The notes beneath the pieces were generated by a model that saw nothing but the letters and a program-made list of their open reading frames with translations, ran no database searches and was not told where the DNA came from. This document shows positions 16,750 through 25,918 of a DNA stretch of 64,000 nt, in pieces; the stretch's first letter is position 1, and the number at the start of each line of letters is the position of its first letter. Position numbers and translations under genes: made by a program. The DNA is from JBMOOG01 sp049324535 (GTDB taxonomy: Bacteria > Pseudomonadota > Alphaproteobacteria > Rhodobacterales > Rhodobacteraceae), in NCBI GenBank assembly GCA_049324535.1, contig JBMOOG010000001.1:372001-436000 (forward strand), read 5' to 3'.

Positions 16750-19383
16750 TCAGCACGGCTCGACCGTCACCAGCGCCCGTTCGCCGCCCAGGGCCGCGAA
16801 GGCCCTCTGGCGGCAGGTCAGGACCAGGATCTGCTGGTCGCGCGCGGTGCGATGCAGCGCGTCGAACATCGCCGCGATCCGGTCATCGTCGGAATGGACC
16901 AGCGCGTCGTCGAGGATGACCGGAACCGGCCGGCCCGAGGATGCGAAGAGCCGCGCGAAGGCGAGCCGCGTGAGGATCGCCACCTGTTCGCGCGTCCCCC
17001 CGGACAGGATCTCGATCGACTCCTCCTGTCCGTCGCGGGTCAGCGTCACGGGCAGCAGGCTTGCATCGTCGATGGCGAGATGCGCGCCGGGCGACAGGAT
17101 CGACAGCAGGGGCTGCAGTTCCCGCAGGACCGGGCCGAAGTAGGCGTCGCGCGCCCGGGTTCGCGCCTCTTCCAGCGCGCGTTTCAGGCGGGTCAACGCC
17201 CTGACCTCAAGCTCGTAGCGCGCGGCGCGGGCCCGGGCTTCGGCGCGGGCCTCCGCGACCGAGGACAGCCGTTCCTCGATCCCCTCGTCGGCGAGCGCCG
17301 CGATGGTCGCGTTCAGGCTGGCCAGATCCTCCCGCGCGCGGCCTTCGTCCCGCGCCGCCTGTTCGACCGCGCTCCGCGCCCGCGCGAAGCGGGCCTCGAC
17401 CGTCTCGAGGTCGGGAGCGACCGCGCGCAGCGACGCAAGCGCCTGTTCCGCCACCGCAACGGCCCGCATCAGCTCGGGCAGGCGCGCGCGCAGGATGTCG
17501 ATCGTCCGCCGGATCGCGTCGTCGTCGCCCGCCTCCGCCAGCACCGCGTCGCGCTGCCGCTCGGCAAAGGCGCGGTGGGCGTCGGCCTTTGCCCGGGCCT
17601 CGCGCGCTTCGCCGGCCAGCTCCTGCGCGGCTCGTGCCGCCGCCCGGGCCGCCTGTTCCTCGGTCTCGGCCAGGGCGACGGCCTCGCCCAGAACGGCGGC
17701 ATCCTCGGGCTCGTCCGGGGCCGCTTCGGCGTCGAGTTGCAGGCGTGCCAGCGCGGTCCGCAGCGGGTCGAGACCGTCCGGGGCCAGTTCCGCCAGCAGC
17801 GCCTCCGCCGTCCCGATCTCGCCATCCAGCCGTTGCGCCTCGGTCCAGGCCGCGCGGGCCGCCGCAAGCGAGTCTGCCCCGATCGGTGCGAGCCGTCGGG
17901 CCAGATCCTGCTCGGCCCGTGCCACGTCATCCGCGCCCTCGGCTCGGCGGGCCTGTCCCGGATCGATCCGAAGGCTGCCGAAGCCCGGAAGGCGCAGGTC
18001 GGTCGCGGTCAGAACCGGCTGCGGACCGGGCGGCAGCGGGCGGTCCCCGATCATGGCCTGTGCCGCGCCATCCGGCCGGGCCTCGACGGTGACGGCCTGG
18101 GCCTCCGTCCGCGCCCGCGCCAGATCCAGCCTGGTCTGGGCCGCTTCCGCCGCCGCGATCAGGGCCGCCGTCACGGGCAGGCGGCTGCGCTGCGCCCGGG
18201 CCCGGTCCAGCGTCGCCTGCACCTCGGCCGCCCGATCGAGACGCCGCCGGGTTTCCTCGGCCCGCGCCTGCGCGAGGCGGGCCGCCTGCGCGCGGTTGGC
18301 CAGGGCCAGCCGTTCCCGCTGGGCGATGGTCCGTGCCGCGGCGGCCTCGAGCGTCTCGGCCGCCGACCGCTCGGCCGCGGCCCGATCGTCGGCGCGCTTT
18401 CGGGCGCCGATGGCCGCCTCCTCGGCGCGGCGAAGCTCGGATCGGGCCTCCTCGAGCCGCGCGGCCAGCGCCTCGGCCGCCGCGATGTCCTGTTGCACCC
18501 GGTCGGCGTCGAGCCGCACCAGCCGCAGGTTCGTCTCGGCCCGTTCGACCTTGGTCTGGTGGTCCCGGGCCGCCAGCAGCGCGGCTTCGGCGTCGCGCAG
18601 CGCCTGGGCGCGGGTGGCGGCCTCGGCCGGGTCGGTCAGACGCGCCAGAAGCCGCTGCGCCTCGCCCCGCCGGGCCAGGGCGCCGGCCAGTTGCTCGACC
18701 CTCGGACGCAGGGTGGCCTCTTCGGCGGCCAGGGCGGACGCCTCGTCCTCGGCGCGCGCCCATTCTCCGCCCGCCTTTGCGCGGCCGGTGTTCGTGGCCA
18801 GCCGGGACAGGGCGTCGGTGACGCGGTCCAGCACGGCGTCCATCCGCCGCCCGCCCGTCATCATGTCGATCTCGCCCGCCACCGACGACAGAAGGTCGCG
18901 CCGCGCCGCAAGCCCGGTCTCGCGCGCGCGCTTCTCGTCGGCCGAGTTCCCCTCGGGCTCGAGCCCCAGAAGCCCCTGGCGAACCCAGAGCAGGCCGGAC
19001 GGCCCCGCCAGGCCGCCGGCCATCAGCCGGTCGATCCACGCCTCGGCCTCGTCGGTCTGAGCGATCAGGCGTCCGGTCGCATCCGTCACCTGGGCCTGCG
19101 GGCGGGCCAGCCAGCGCTTCACAATCCGGTAACGGCCATCGCGAAGCTCCACCTCCACCGCCACCTCCGGGCCGCCCCCGGCGTGGGGCTGAAGCGTCTT
19201 GACCTCGGCGTTGCGGCTGGTGTGCCGTTCGAAGAACAGCGCGTGCAGGGCATCGAAGAAGGTGGACTTGCCGAACTCGTTCGGCTCGGACAGGACCGTG
19301 ATGCCGTCGCCGATTCCGCCGAGCCGCGCCCTCTTGCCGGCAAAGCGGCGGACGTTGGTCAGTTCGATCGCGCGCAGCTTCAT
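16750..19383 (-). CDS. SbcC/Rad50-like AAA ATPase (YhaN family)
   Basis: This 877-residue SMC-like protein has a Walker A in the N-terminal lobe (SEPNEFGKSTFFDALHALF), a long Ala/Glu/Arg-rich coiled coil (about residues 170-720), and a C-terminal lobe with ABC signature LSGGTREQVAILTRLA and Walker B PVILDDALVHSDDDR. With the downstream-overlapping metallophosphoesterase it forms a Mre11-Rad50-type pair that would process DNA ends. The ATG at 19383 overlaps the upstream partner's stop by four bases (ATGA). Longer readings of the frame run through the partner gene and are shadows. Confidence 0.9.
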   Translation of the reverse strand: MKLRAIELTNVRRFAGKRARLGGIGDGITVLSEPNEFGKSTFFDALHALFFERHTSRNAEVKTLQPHAGGGPEVAVEVELRDGRYRIVKRWLARPQAQVTDATGRLIAQTDEAEAWIDRLMAGGLAGPSGLLWVRQGLLGLEPEGNSADEKRARETGLAARRDLLSSVAGEIDMMTGGRRMDAVLDRVTDALSRLATNTGRAKAGGEWARAEDEASALAAEEATLRPRVEQLAGALARRGEAQRLLARLTDPAEAATRAQALRDAEAALLAARDHQTKVERAETNLRLVRLDADRVQQDIAAAEALAARLEEARSELRRAEEAAIGARKRADDRAAAERSAAETLEAAAARTIAQRERLALANRAQAARLAQARAEETRRRLDRAAEVQATLDRARAQRSRLPVTAALIAAAEAAQTRLDLARARTEAQAVTVEARPDGAAQAMIGDRPLPPGPQPVLTATDLRLPGFGSLRIDPGQARRAEGADDVARAEQDLARRLAPIGADSLAAARAAWTEAQRLDGEIGTAEALLAELAPDGLDPLRTALARLQLDAEAAPDEPEDAAVLGEAVALAETEEQAARAAARAAQELAGEAREARAKADAHRAFAERQRDAVLAEAGDDDAIRRTIDILRARLPELMRAVAVAEQALASLRAVAPDLETVEARFARARSAVEQAARDEGRAREDLASLNATIAALADEGIEERLSSVAEARAEARARAARYELEVRALTRLKRALEEARTRARDAYFGPVLRELQPLLSILSPGAHLAIDDASLLPVTLTRDGQEESIEILSGGTREQVAILTRLAFARLFASSGRPVPVILDDALVHSDDDRIAAMFDALHRTARDQQILVLTCRQRAFAALGGERALVTVEPC

Positions 19384-20498
19384 GACCGCACCTCCTGGGT
19401 GAGGGCGTAGAGCCGCGCCAGCGCCACCGAGGCGATGTCGCGCTCGCTCTGCGGCCGGGCCGCGTCGGTGGTCTCGGCCAGAAGGGCCTCGGCCGCCACA
19501 CGCAGGGCACCGCCGCGGTCGATCTGGTCCAGATCGTCGGGAAGGGCCTCGATCGCCAGACCCGACAGATCGGCCCCGAACCAGCCGAAGTCCGGGGCGC
19601 GGGCGGCCAGCTCCACCTCGAGTTCGGCCCGCGCGGCAAGCGGCAGCCGTCCGGTGACGGTGAGGCGCACCAGATGATCGCGCGCCTTCGCGGAGGGCAG
19701 CGCGCCGGCCAGCCGCGACGTCGCATCGTCGCCGGGCAGGAGGTCCAGCACCGGCGAGGTCCAGCGGAACTGTCCGGTCTCGACCCGCTTCACCCGCGGC
19801 GGCCCTTCGCCAAGCCGCACCAGAAGCGCCGCCCCCGGCGCGTCGTGCTTGAACCCGTCGGGTTCCGGCGTGCCGGAATACCAGGTGGCGGCGCCGACCG
19901 ACATCAGCCCGTGCCAGTCTCCCAGTGCGAGATAGTCGAGACCGGACCGTGCCGCGCGATCCGCCGGGATGATGCCCGGCGTGCCCTCCTCGCCCGAGAA
20001 ATCGGTGATCGCCCCATGCGCAAGCCCGATCCGCCGCGCGCCTTCCGGCGTGGGGGCGGACAAGGCCTCGGTCAGATCGCGCCCGGGCCGCCGCTGGGTG
20101 CAGGGGGCGGGCAGGAGCCAATGGCCGGGAACCAGTTCGAAGGGCTGCGCCTCGGTCACCGCGCGCAGGTTCGGCGGCGCGTCCTGAGCGATCCGCCGCC
20201 AGAGTTCCGAGGCCGCCAGACTGTCGTGGTTGCCCGGCAAGAGCACCCAGGTGAGGTCGCGCTCTTCCCCCATGGCGCGCAGCGCCTGTCGCAGCGTCTC
20301 GGGGGCCGGGGTCTCGGCATCGAAGGTGTCGCCCGCCAGCAGCACGACCCCGGCGCCGCCGGCCCGGGCCGCCGCCGCGAGACGCCCGATCGCCCCGTGC
20401 CGCGCTTCGCGCAGACGGTGCCGGATGCCTTCCGGGTAGCCGCCGAAGGCGCGGCCCAGATGCAGGTCCGACGAATGCAGGACTGAAAGTGCCGTCAT
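19380..20498 (-). CDS. SbcD/Mre11-like metallophosphoesterase (YhaO family)
   Basis: This 372-residue calcineurin-like phosphoesterase carries the metal motifs in order: SSDLHLG (D, H), LLAGDTFD (GD), LLPGNHDS (GNHD), GLAHGAI, and LALGDWHG (GxxH-type). The C-terminal part (about 260-372) probably contacts the ATPase. It would be a DNA exo/endonuclease working with the ATPase encoded next, with which it overlaps by four bases. The gene order YhaO-YhaN is typical of this variant of SbcDC. Confidence 0.92.
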   Translation of the reverse strand: MTALSVLHSSDLHLGRAFGGYPEGIRHRLREARHGAIGRLAAAARAGGAGVVLLAGDTFDAETPAPETLRQALRAMGEERDLTWVLLPGNHDSLAASELWRRIAQDAPPNLRAVTEAQPFELVPGHWLLPAPCTQRRPGRDLTEALSAPTPEGARRIGLAHGAITDFSGEEGTPGIIPADRAARSGLDYLALGDWHGLMSVGAATWYSGTPEPDGFKHDAPGAALLVRLGEGPPRVKRVETGQFRWTSPVLDLLPGDDATSRLAGALPSAKARDHLVRLTVTGRLPLAARAELEVELAARAPDFGWFGADLSGLAIEALPDDLDQIDRGGALRVAAEALLAETTDAARPQSERDIASVALARLYALTQEVRS

Positions 20499-20572
20499 GG
20501 TTCCATGCCCTCCGGCGCAACCGCGCCCCGGTTCAGCGTCGCCGACGCGCGCGGCCGCGACAATCCCTTCCC

Positions 20573-21286
20573 TCACACCATCCGGCAGGTCGGATCGTCT
20601 CTCCAGCGCAGCCAGAGCGTCGGCCGCATCTCGGACGTCGACAGAAAGGTCCGCGCCGAAAAGATCGGCACGCTCCCGCAGCCGTTGACGAGGCCCCACT
20701 CGGGCGCCAGTGCGAGTTCGTCATGGCCGCCCGCCCAGAGCCCCGGCTGCCTCGCGGGATAGAACTCGTCTCCCTGCTCGACGATCCGCGCGGCGCGGTC
20801 CCGGCCGCGGAAGATGGCCAGCGCCTCGTCATCCACCTGCGGCAGCAGCGGCCGGTCGAGCGCAAGGTCGGACCGTTCCACCAGCCGCTCGATCGCGTGG
20901 CCGCAGAAGCCCACCGCGCTCAGACGAAAGCCGATCCCCGGCCCGATCCGGCCGACCTGCGCACGCAGGTAGATCAGTCCCGGCTCGCGAAAGACCGGCA
21001 CTCCCCCGGCCCGGATCGAAACCTCGGGCAGGCTGCGGGTGACGAAGCTGAGCGCCGTTCCCTCTCCGGTCAGGGCGACGCGGCAGACGCCCGGCTGAAC
21101 CCGGAGCCGCCCCGCCAGCCGTTCCAGCCCCTTGGGATTGGGTCGCAGCCCGGCCGCCATCCGGAAAAGCGCCGGCAGGTCCGGCGCGCTCTTGTCGGCG
21201 GTCGCAAGCGCCGCGCGCGCCAGCCCCCGCTTCAGGGACTGCCGCAGACTGCGCGAGCCGGCAAAGGCGGTGTGGTTCATCTGCAT
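20573..21286 (-). CDS. Conserved-looking protein of unknown function beside the SbcCD-like pair
   Basis: This protein has 237 residues and no family I can name. There is no signal peptide or membrane segment. The N-terminus is basic and helical (RSLRQSLKRGLARAAL), the middle is beta-rich, and a short motif FCGHAIERLVERSDL (H-x3-R-x2-ER) stands out; similar HxxxR arrangements occur in several small nuclease or toxin families, but this is only a resemblance. A textbook GGAGG lies six bases before the ATG, so it is clearly translated. It is 75 bases upstream of the YhaO gene on the same strand and divergent from the WYL regulator. Confidence 0.75.
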   Translation of the reverse strand: MQMNHTAFAGSRSLRQSLKRGLARAALATADKSAPDLPALFRMAAGLRPNPKGLERLAGRLRVQPGVCRVALTGEGTALSFVTRSLPEVSIRAGGVPVFREPGLIYLRAQVGRIGPGIGFRLSAVGFCGHAIERLVERSDLALDRPLLPQVDDEALAIFRGRDRAARIVEQGDEFYPARQPGLWAGGHDELALAPEWGLVNGCGSVPIFSARTFLSTSEMRPTLWLRWRDDPTCRMV

Positions 21287-21400
21287 CTCGGACCTCCGAT
21301 CATGGGCGATGGGGCATCGGAAATTCGGTAAAGGAATCGTCAACATCGCCAGACTGCGCGATAAGGGTGGCAAATCCTGTCGTGTTCCCCGGAGCGCCCC

Positions 21401-22396
21401 ATGTCCTTCCAGAAGGCCGCCGATCTTCTCCGTCTCGCCGAAATGGCGACGTCGCGCTATGGGGGCGTCAACCTCATCGACATCGAGGACGCCTTTGGCG
21501 TCGACCGGCGCACGGCGCAGCGGATGACGCGGGCGCTCGAGGAAATGTTCCCCCACTGCACCACGCGCATCGATGACGAGCGCCGCAAGTTCTGGAGGCT
21601 GCGCGCCGACGACGCCCGCCTCATGCTGGCGCAGGGCATCCGCGACAGCGAGCTGGCCGCGCTGGACCTGGCCATCCGCCGCGCCGAGCGTGAGGATGCC
21701 TCGACCGAGGTCCGCGCGCTTTCGGGTCTGCGTGATCGCCTGCTTGCCGCCATGCCCGGACCCCATGCCCGACGTGCCGAAGCCGATGCGGAGGCCGTGC
21801 TGGAAGCCCACGGTTTCGCCTCGCGCCCCGGCCCGCGTGTCCGGGTCGAGCCCGATCTTCTGGGGGTGATCGGCGCGGCGCTGAAGGCGCCCTTCACGGT
21901 CACTGTGGTCTATGCGGGCGGGCGCGACCCCGAACGCGCGCGGCGGCTGCAACCCTACGGCCTTCTTCTGGGAACGCGGCGCTACCTGGTCGCGCGCGAG
22001 GTGGGCGGGGACGGGCAGTTCCGGCACTACCGGCTCGACCGCATCCGCTCGGTGCGGCTCGAGGCCGAAAGCTTCGCGCGCGATGCGGATTTCGACCTGG
22101 CCGCGCACGCCGCCCGCGCCTTCGGCAGCTTCCATGCCGACGACGAATACGGCGAGGTGATCTGGCGTTTCAGCCCGGCTGCGGCCCCGACGGCGCGCGA
22201 GTTCCTGTTCCACCCCGCGCAGGAGATGACCGAGGAGTCAGACGGCGGCCTCACCGTGCGCTTCGTCGCCTCGGGCCATCTCGAAATGGCCTGGCATCTC
22301 TACATGTGGGGCGATGCGGTCGAAGTCCTCGCCCCGGAACGCCTGCGGGTGATGGTCGAACGCCATCGCCGGGGCGATTTCCCCGCGCTGCCGTGA
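21401..22396 (+). CDS. WYL-domain transcriptional regulator
   Basis: This 331-residue protein has an N-terminal winged HTH (YGGVNLIDIEDAFGVDRRTAQRMTRALEEMFP), a central linker, and a WYL domain with RLQPYGLLLGTRRYLVARE and the RHYRLDRIRSVRLE strand, followed by the C-terminal extension domain (HLEMAWHLYMWGDAVEVL). WYL regulators respond to nucleic-acid ligands and often control DNA-damage or defence genes. It is divergent from the unknown gene that precedes the SbcCD-like pair, with 114 bases between the starts, so it may regulate them; this is inferred from position. Confidence 0.92.
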   Translation: MSFQKAADLLRLAEMATSRYGGVNLIDIEDAFGVDRRTAQRMTRALEEMFPHCTTRIDDERRKFWRLRADDARLMLAQGIRDSELAALDLAIRRAEREDASTEVRALSGLRDRLLAAMPGPHARRAEADAEAVLEAHGFASRPGPRVRVEPDLLGVIGAALKAPFTVTVVYAGGRDPERARRLQPYGLLLGTRRYLVAREVGGDGQFRHYRLDRIRSVRLEAESFARDADFDLAAHAARAFGSFHADDEYGEVIWRFSPAAAPTAREFLFHPAQEMTEESDGGLTVRFVASGHLEMAWHLYMWGDAVEVLAPERLRVMVERHRRGDFPALP

Positions 22397-22540
22397 CCGG
22401 AGGCCGCGGATGTCGGCCGGTCTGCCAGTTGGCCCAAGGAAAACCGGCAGCCGTCCCGGGACGGGGCTGCGGCGGTCCCGTTCGCGCAAGCCCTGAGCCG
22501 CCCGGAGGCGTCTTCGTGGGAACGGCATGCAGGGGAGGGG

Positions 22541-22638
22541 TGAGAGGCTGGACAACGACCCAAGCGGGGCTCGTTACGGCTGCTTCCTTCCGGACCTGAC
22601 CGGGTTGGCGAGGCGCCTGCCCGCGCCAACCTCTCAGC
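22541..22638 (-). ncRNA. ffs: Signal recognition particle RNA (4.5S, small bacterial type)
   Basis: The minus strand contains the nearly invariant domain IV core GGTCAGGTCCGGAAGGAAGC, which carries the GGAA tetraloop and the asymmetric loop that bind Ffh. The flanks close into one long hairpin: GAGAGGTTGG at the 5' side pairs with CCAGCCTCTC at the 3' side. The ends are estimated from this pairing and from the promoter. With Ffh and FtsY it targets membrane proteins to the translocon. It occupies most of the otherwise gene-free stretch 22397-22815; the rest of that stretch shows nothing else. Confidence 0.95.
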
Positions 22639-22642
22639 GGCG

Positions 22643-22671
22643 GATATAAGCCGCGACGGGCAGCCGCGCAA
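22643..22671 (-). promoter_or_regulatory. Sigma-70-type promoter of the SRP RNA gene
   Basis: On the minus strand, a -35 TTGCGC (22666-22671) and a -10 TATATC (22643-22648) are 17 bases apart. The -10 ends about six bases before the inferred 5' end of the RNA. Confidence 0.7.
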
Positions 22672-22815
22672 GCCCGTGCGGGGCCGGGCGGGATGCCGCC
22701 CGGGTAGGGAAAGCCGGTATGGCCGACCGCCGCGGCCCGCGGTAGCACTTCGGCTCTGGCCACCGGTGCGTTGATTGGGCTCCGGCCGGCGTTCTGTTGC
22801 AAAGGCCTTTCCACC

Positions 22816-23688
22816 ATGCAGATGCACGACACTTCCCTGATGATCTGTCCGGATCCGCGCCCCGTCACGATCCTGTCGCCGGGAGCCGAGTTGACCGGTC
22901 GTCTTTTCCTTCCCCCGGGCCGGCCTCGCGTCGCGGTGGTGCTGCACGGGGCAACCGGGGTGCCGCAGTCCTTCTATGCACCCTTCGCCACCTGGCTGGC
23001 CGCCGAGATGGGCTTTGCCTGCCTGACCTACGACTACCGGGACTTCGGCGCCTCGGCGCGGGGCGCCATGCGCCGGTCGAAGGCGACGATGGCCGACTGG
23101 GGCCTGCATGACCAGACGGCGGCCCTCGCCGCGCTCGCCGTCCGGCTGCCCGATGCCGAGCTCTGGGTCATCGGCCATTCCCTGGGCGGCGCCATGCTGC
23201 CCTACCAGACCGGGCTCGACCGGGTGTCGCGCGCGATCCTTGTCGGGGCGGGCATGGTCCATGTCTCGGATCATCCCTGGCCCTATCAGGGGCTGGCACG
23301 GCTTTTCTGGCAGGGGCACGGGCCGCTGCTGGTCCGGCTTGCGGGGTTCCTGCCGGGCCGGCTGAGCGGGTTCGGGTCCGATCTGCCCGCGGGCGTCTAC
23401 TGGCAATGGCGCCGCTGGTGCCTGAGCCGCGGCTATCACCTGACCGATGCGGGCCGGACGCTGCCGATGCCCGATCCCTCGGCGATGACCGCACCGATGA
23501 AATTCGTCGCCGTGGCGGATGACGCGCTGGTGCCTCCCTCCGCGGTCTGGAGGCTGATGGCGCTTTTCCCGGACTCGGTGAAACGGCAGCTGGTGCTGCG
23601 CCCGAACGGCCATGGGCTTGCCCGGATCGGGCACCTCGGCCCGTTCGCGCGGCGGAACGCGGTGCTCTGGCCGCAGATCATCGCGTGA
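22816..23688 (+). CDS. Alpha/beta-hydrolase fold protein
   Basis: This protein of about 290 residues shows the fold clearly: an oxyanion-side strand RVAVVLHGATG, the DYRDFGAS turn, a nucleophile elbow GHSLGG with the catalytic Ser, an acid in VAVADDALVPP, and a C-terminal His in LRPNGHGLARIG. The substrate is unknown. The first in-frame ATG (22771) would add 15 residues without a ribosome site; I chose the ATG at 22816. It stands alone between the SRP RNA gene and the convergent cpdB. Confidence 0.85.
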   Translation: MQMHDTSLMICPDPRPVTILSPGAELTGRLFLPPGRPRVAVVLHGATGVPQSFYAPFATWLAAEMGFACLTYDYRDFGASARGAMRRSKATMADWGLHDQTAALAALAVRLPDAELWVIGHSLGGAMLPYQTGLDRVSRAILVGAGMVHVSDHPWPYQGLARLFWQGHGPLLVRLAGFLPGRLSGFGSDLPAGVYWQWRRWCLSRGYHLTDAGRTLPMPDPSAMTAPMKFVAVADDALVPPSAVWRLMALFPDSVKRQLVLRPNGHGLARIGHLGPFARRNAVLWPQIIA

Positions 23689-23722
23689 CGGGGGGCGGCC
23701 TGCGCCGCCCCCCGCGCGCCGG

Positions 23723-25699
23723 TCAGAGCGTGATGCGGAACCGCGCGAACCCGTCGGCGCCGTCGCCCGCGGGCTTGATGTCCATGCCCGGCACCGTGTC
23801 GGCATAGGCCACGGCCTTCGGCCCGGTGTCGAAGGTCACGGTGGTGCCCGGCATCGGCTTGAAGGACCAGTTCGCGTCGGCCGACGGGTTGATGGTGCCT
23901 TCGGTCACGATGTAGCGCACCAGCACGTCGCGGTTGGAATCGGGTGCCACCAGCACCGTGTGGTCGGGATCGGCGCCGGGGAACTTGCCGCCGCCGCCGG
24001 CGCGGTAGTTGTTGGTCGCGACCAGGAATTCCTGCGCCGGGTCGATCGGCTTGCCGTCATACATCAGATCCACGATGCGGTTCGCGTCGGGGTTCAGGAG
24101 TTCGCCCTTGGGGTCGTATTTCGAAGGCTGGGACAGGTCGATCCGGTAGGTCACGCCGTCGATCACATCGTAGTTGTAGCTCGGGAAGTCGGGGTTGATG
24201 AGCGGCTGGTCGGCCCCGCCCGGCGTGATCTGGTTGAAGATGCCGGCCGACCGCTCCAGCCAGTCCTTGACCAGCGCGCCGGTGATCTTCACCACCCGCA
24301 CGGTGTTCGGATAGAGGTACAGGTCGGCCACGTTCTTGATCGCCACGTCGCCGGCCGGCACGTCGGTGTAGTAGTCCGGGCCGCCGCGGCCGCCGGCCTT
24401 GAAGGGCGCCGCGGCCGAAAGCCGGGCCAGCCCCTCCATCTCGGTCCCCTTCACCATCTCGTCGAGATACCAGAGCTGGGCCTGGTTCACGACCTGCACG
24501 GACGGGTCGTCGGCCACGAGCGCGAAGTAGGAATAGAGCGGCGCCGAGGTCTTGCCGACCGGCCGGCGCACATAGGCGAGCGTCGCCTCGTGTTCGGTCT
24601 TGACGCTGTCCAGCACGTCCTGCTGGCTTTCGACCGTGGGCACGATCTGCTTTTCCTGGCGCACATAGATCGGCCGCGCCTCGGTCATCGCCGAGACCAC
24701 CTTCCAGCGGTTGCCGTCGCGTTCGAGCAGCAGGTCGATCAGCCCCATGTGCGATCCCCAGAATCCGCCCATCACCGCGGGCTTGCCGCCGATGGTGCCG
24801 GCGTCCACGTTCACGTCGGCAAAGTCCTTGAAGTCGGGCGAGGGGAAGACGAGGTGGCTGTGGCCGGTCATCACCGCGTCGATCCCCTCGACCCGGGCCA
24901 GCACCGTCGAGGCGTTCTCCATCAGGTCCGAGCGCTCGGCCGCGCCGATGCCCGAGTGCGACAGCGCCACGATCAGGTCGCAGCCCTCTTCCTGCATCTG
25001 CGGCACCCAGGCCTCGGCGGCCTGCACGATGTCGCGGGTCTGCACCTTGCCTTCCAGGTTCTGGCGGTCCCACTGCATGATCTGCGGCGGCACGAAGCCG
25101 ATCAGGCCGATGCGGATCGGATGTTCCTGCCCGGCGCCGTCCTTCACGACACGGTCGAGGATGACATAGGGCTTGACCAGCGTCTTGTCCTTGCGCGGGT
25201 CGGCGCCGATCTCGGTCGCGACATTGGCCGAGACGACCGGAAAATTCGCGCCGGCGATCGTGTTGGTCAGGAAGTCGAGCCCGTAGTTGAATTCGTGATT
25301 GCCAAGGGTCGAGGCCTCGTAGCCCAGCACGTTCATCGCCTGGATGACGGGGTGCATGTCGCCGGCCTTCATCCCCCTCTCATAGGCGATGTAGTCGCCC
25401 ATCGGGTTTCCCTGTAGGAAATCGCCGTTGTCCACCAGCATCGAGTTGGTGGCCTCGGCGCGGATCTCGCGGATGATCGAGGCGGTGCGGGCGAGGCCAA
25501 GCGTGTCCACGGCCTTGTCGGCGTAGTAGTCGTAGGGCCAGACGTGGACATGAAGATCGGTCGTTTCCATGATCCGCAGGTGCGCCTGGTTGGTCGCGGC
25601 GCGGGCCGAATAGGGATGCAGGACGATCAACGTGGCTCCGGCGGCAGTACCCGCCAGAAAACCGCGACGGGTCAGTTTCGAGGGCGTCAATCCGAACAT
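23723..25699 (-). CDS. cpdB: Periplasmic 2',3'-cyclic-nucleotide 2'-phosphodiesterase/3'-nucleotidase
   Basis: This 658-residue protein has a Tat-type signal (LTRRGFLAGTAAGATLIVL). The N-terminal metallophosphatase domain has METTDLHVHVWPYDYY, DNGDFLQGN, STLGNHEFNYGLDF, ALSHSGIG and MTGHSHLVFPS. The 5'-nucleotidase C-terminal domain follows (YRAGGGGKFPG). It breaks down 2',3'-cyclic nucleotides and 3'-nucleotides in the periplasm for phosphate and nucleoside salvage, and could act on RNase T2 products. The Tat signal suggests cofactor loading in the cytoplasm. Confidence 0.95.
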   Translation of the reverse strand: MFGLTPSKLTRRGFLAGTAAGATLIVLHPYSARAATNQAHLRIMETTDLHVHVWPYDYYADKAVDTLGLARTASIIREIRAEATNSMLVDNGDFLQGNPMGDYIAYERGMKAGDMHPVIQAMNVLGYEASTLGNHEFNYGLDFLTNTIAGANFPVVSANVATEIGADPRKDKTLVKPYVILDRVVKDGAGQEHPIRIGLIGFVPPQIMQWDRQNLEGKVQTRDIVQAAEAWVPQMQEEGCDLIVALSHSGIGAAERSDLMENASTVLARVEGIDAVMTGHSHLVFPSPDFKDFADVNVDAGTIGGKPAVMGGFWGSHMGLIDLLLERDGNRWKVVSAMTEARPIYVRQEKQIVPTVESQQDVLDSVKTEHEATLAYVRRPVGKTSAPLYSYFALVADDPSVQVVNQAQLWYLDEMVKGTEMEGLARLSAAAPFKAGGRGGPDYYTDVPAGDVAIKNVADLYLYPNTVRVVKITGALVKDWLERSAGIFNQITPGGADQPLINPDFPSYNYDVIDGVTYRIDLSQPSKYDPKGELLNPDANRIVDLMYDGKPIDPAQEFLVATNNYRAGGGGKFPGADPDHTVLVAPDSNRDVLVRYIVTEGTINPSADANWSFKPMPGTTVTFDTGPKAVAYADTVPGMDIKPAGDGADGFARFRITL

Positions 25700-25918
25700 G
25701 GCAGTGCTCCGGTTTCGTTCTCGCGGAGCCTTGCACAGGCGGGTAACGGCGGGAAGTCAATAGCGTGTGGTTTTGCATTCCGCCATTGGAAATTTGCAGA
25801 ATGACAATGGGCTTCGACAGGACCGCCGGCGGCGGTCCGGCGTCGTCGGCCCTTCCGAAAGCCCGTCCGCCATGCCAGAAGTGAAGGCCAGACGACGGGA
25901 AGCGGGCGGGAGGCTACG

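Noticed and set aside
16678..19410. 910-residue plus-strand frame antisense to the SbcC-like gene
   Set aside because: No recognisable domain and shadow-like composition. The minus-strand gene has Walker and signature motifs.
16750..22396. Reading the YhaNO region as a proven phage-defence island
   Set aside because: No restriction, integrase or other defence gene is nearby, and the flanks are core genes. I keep it only as a hypothesis.
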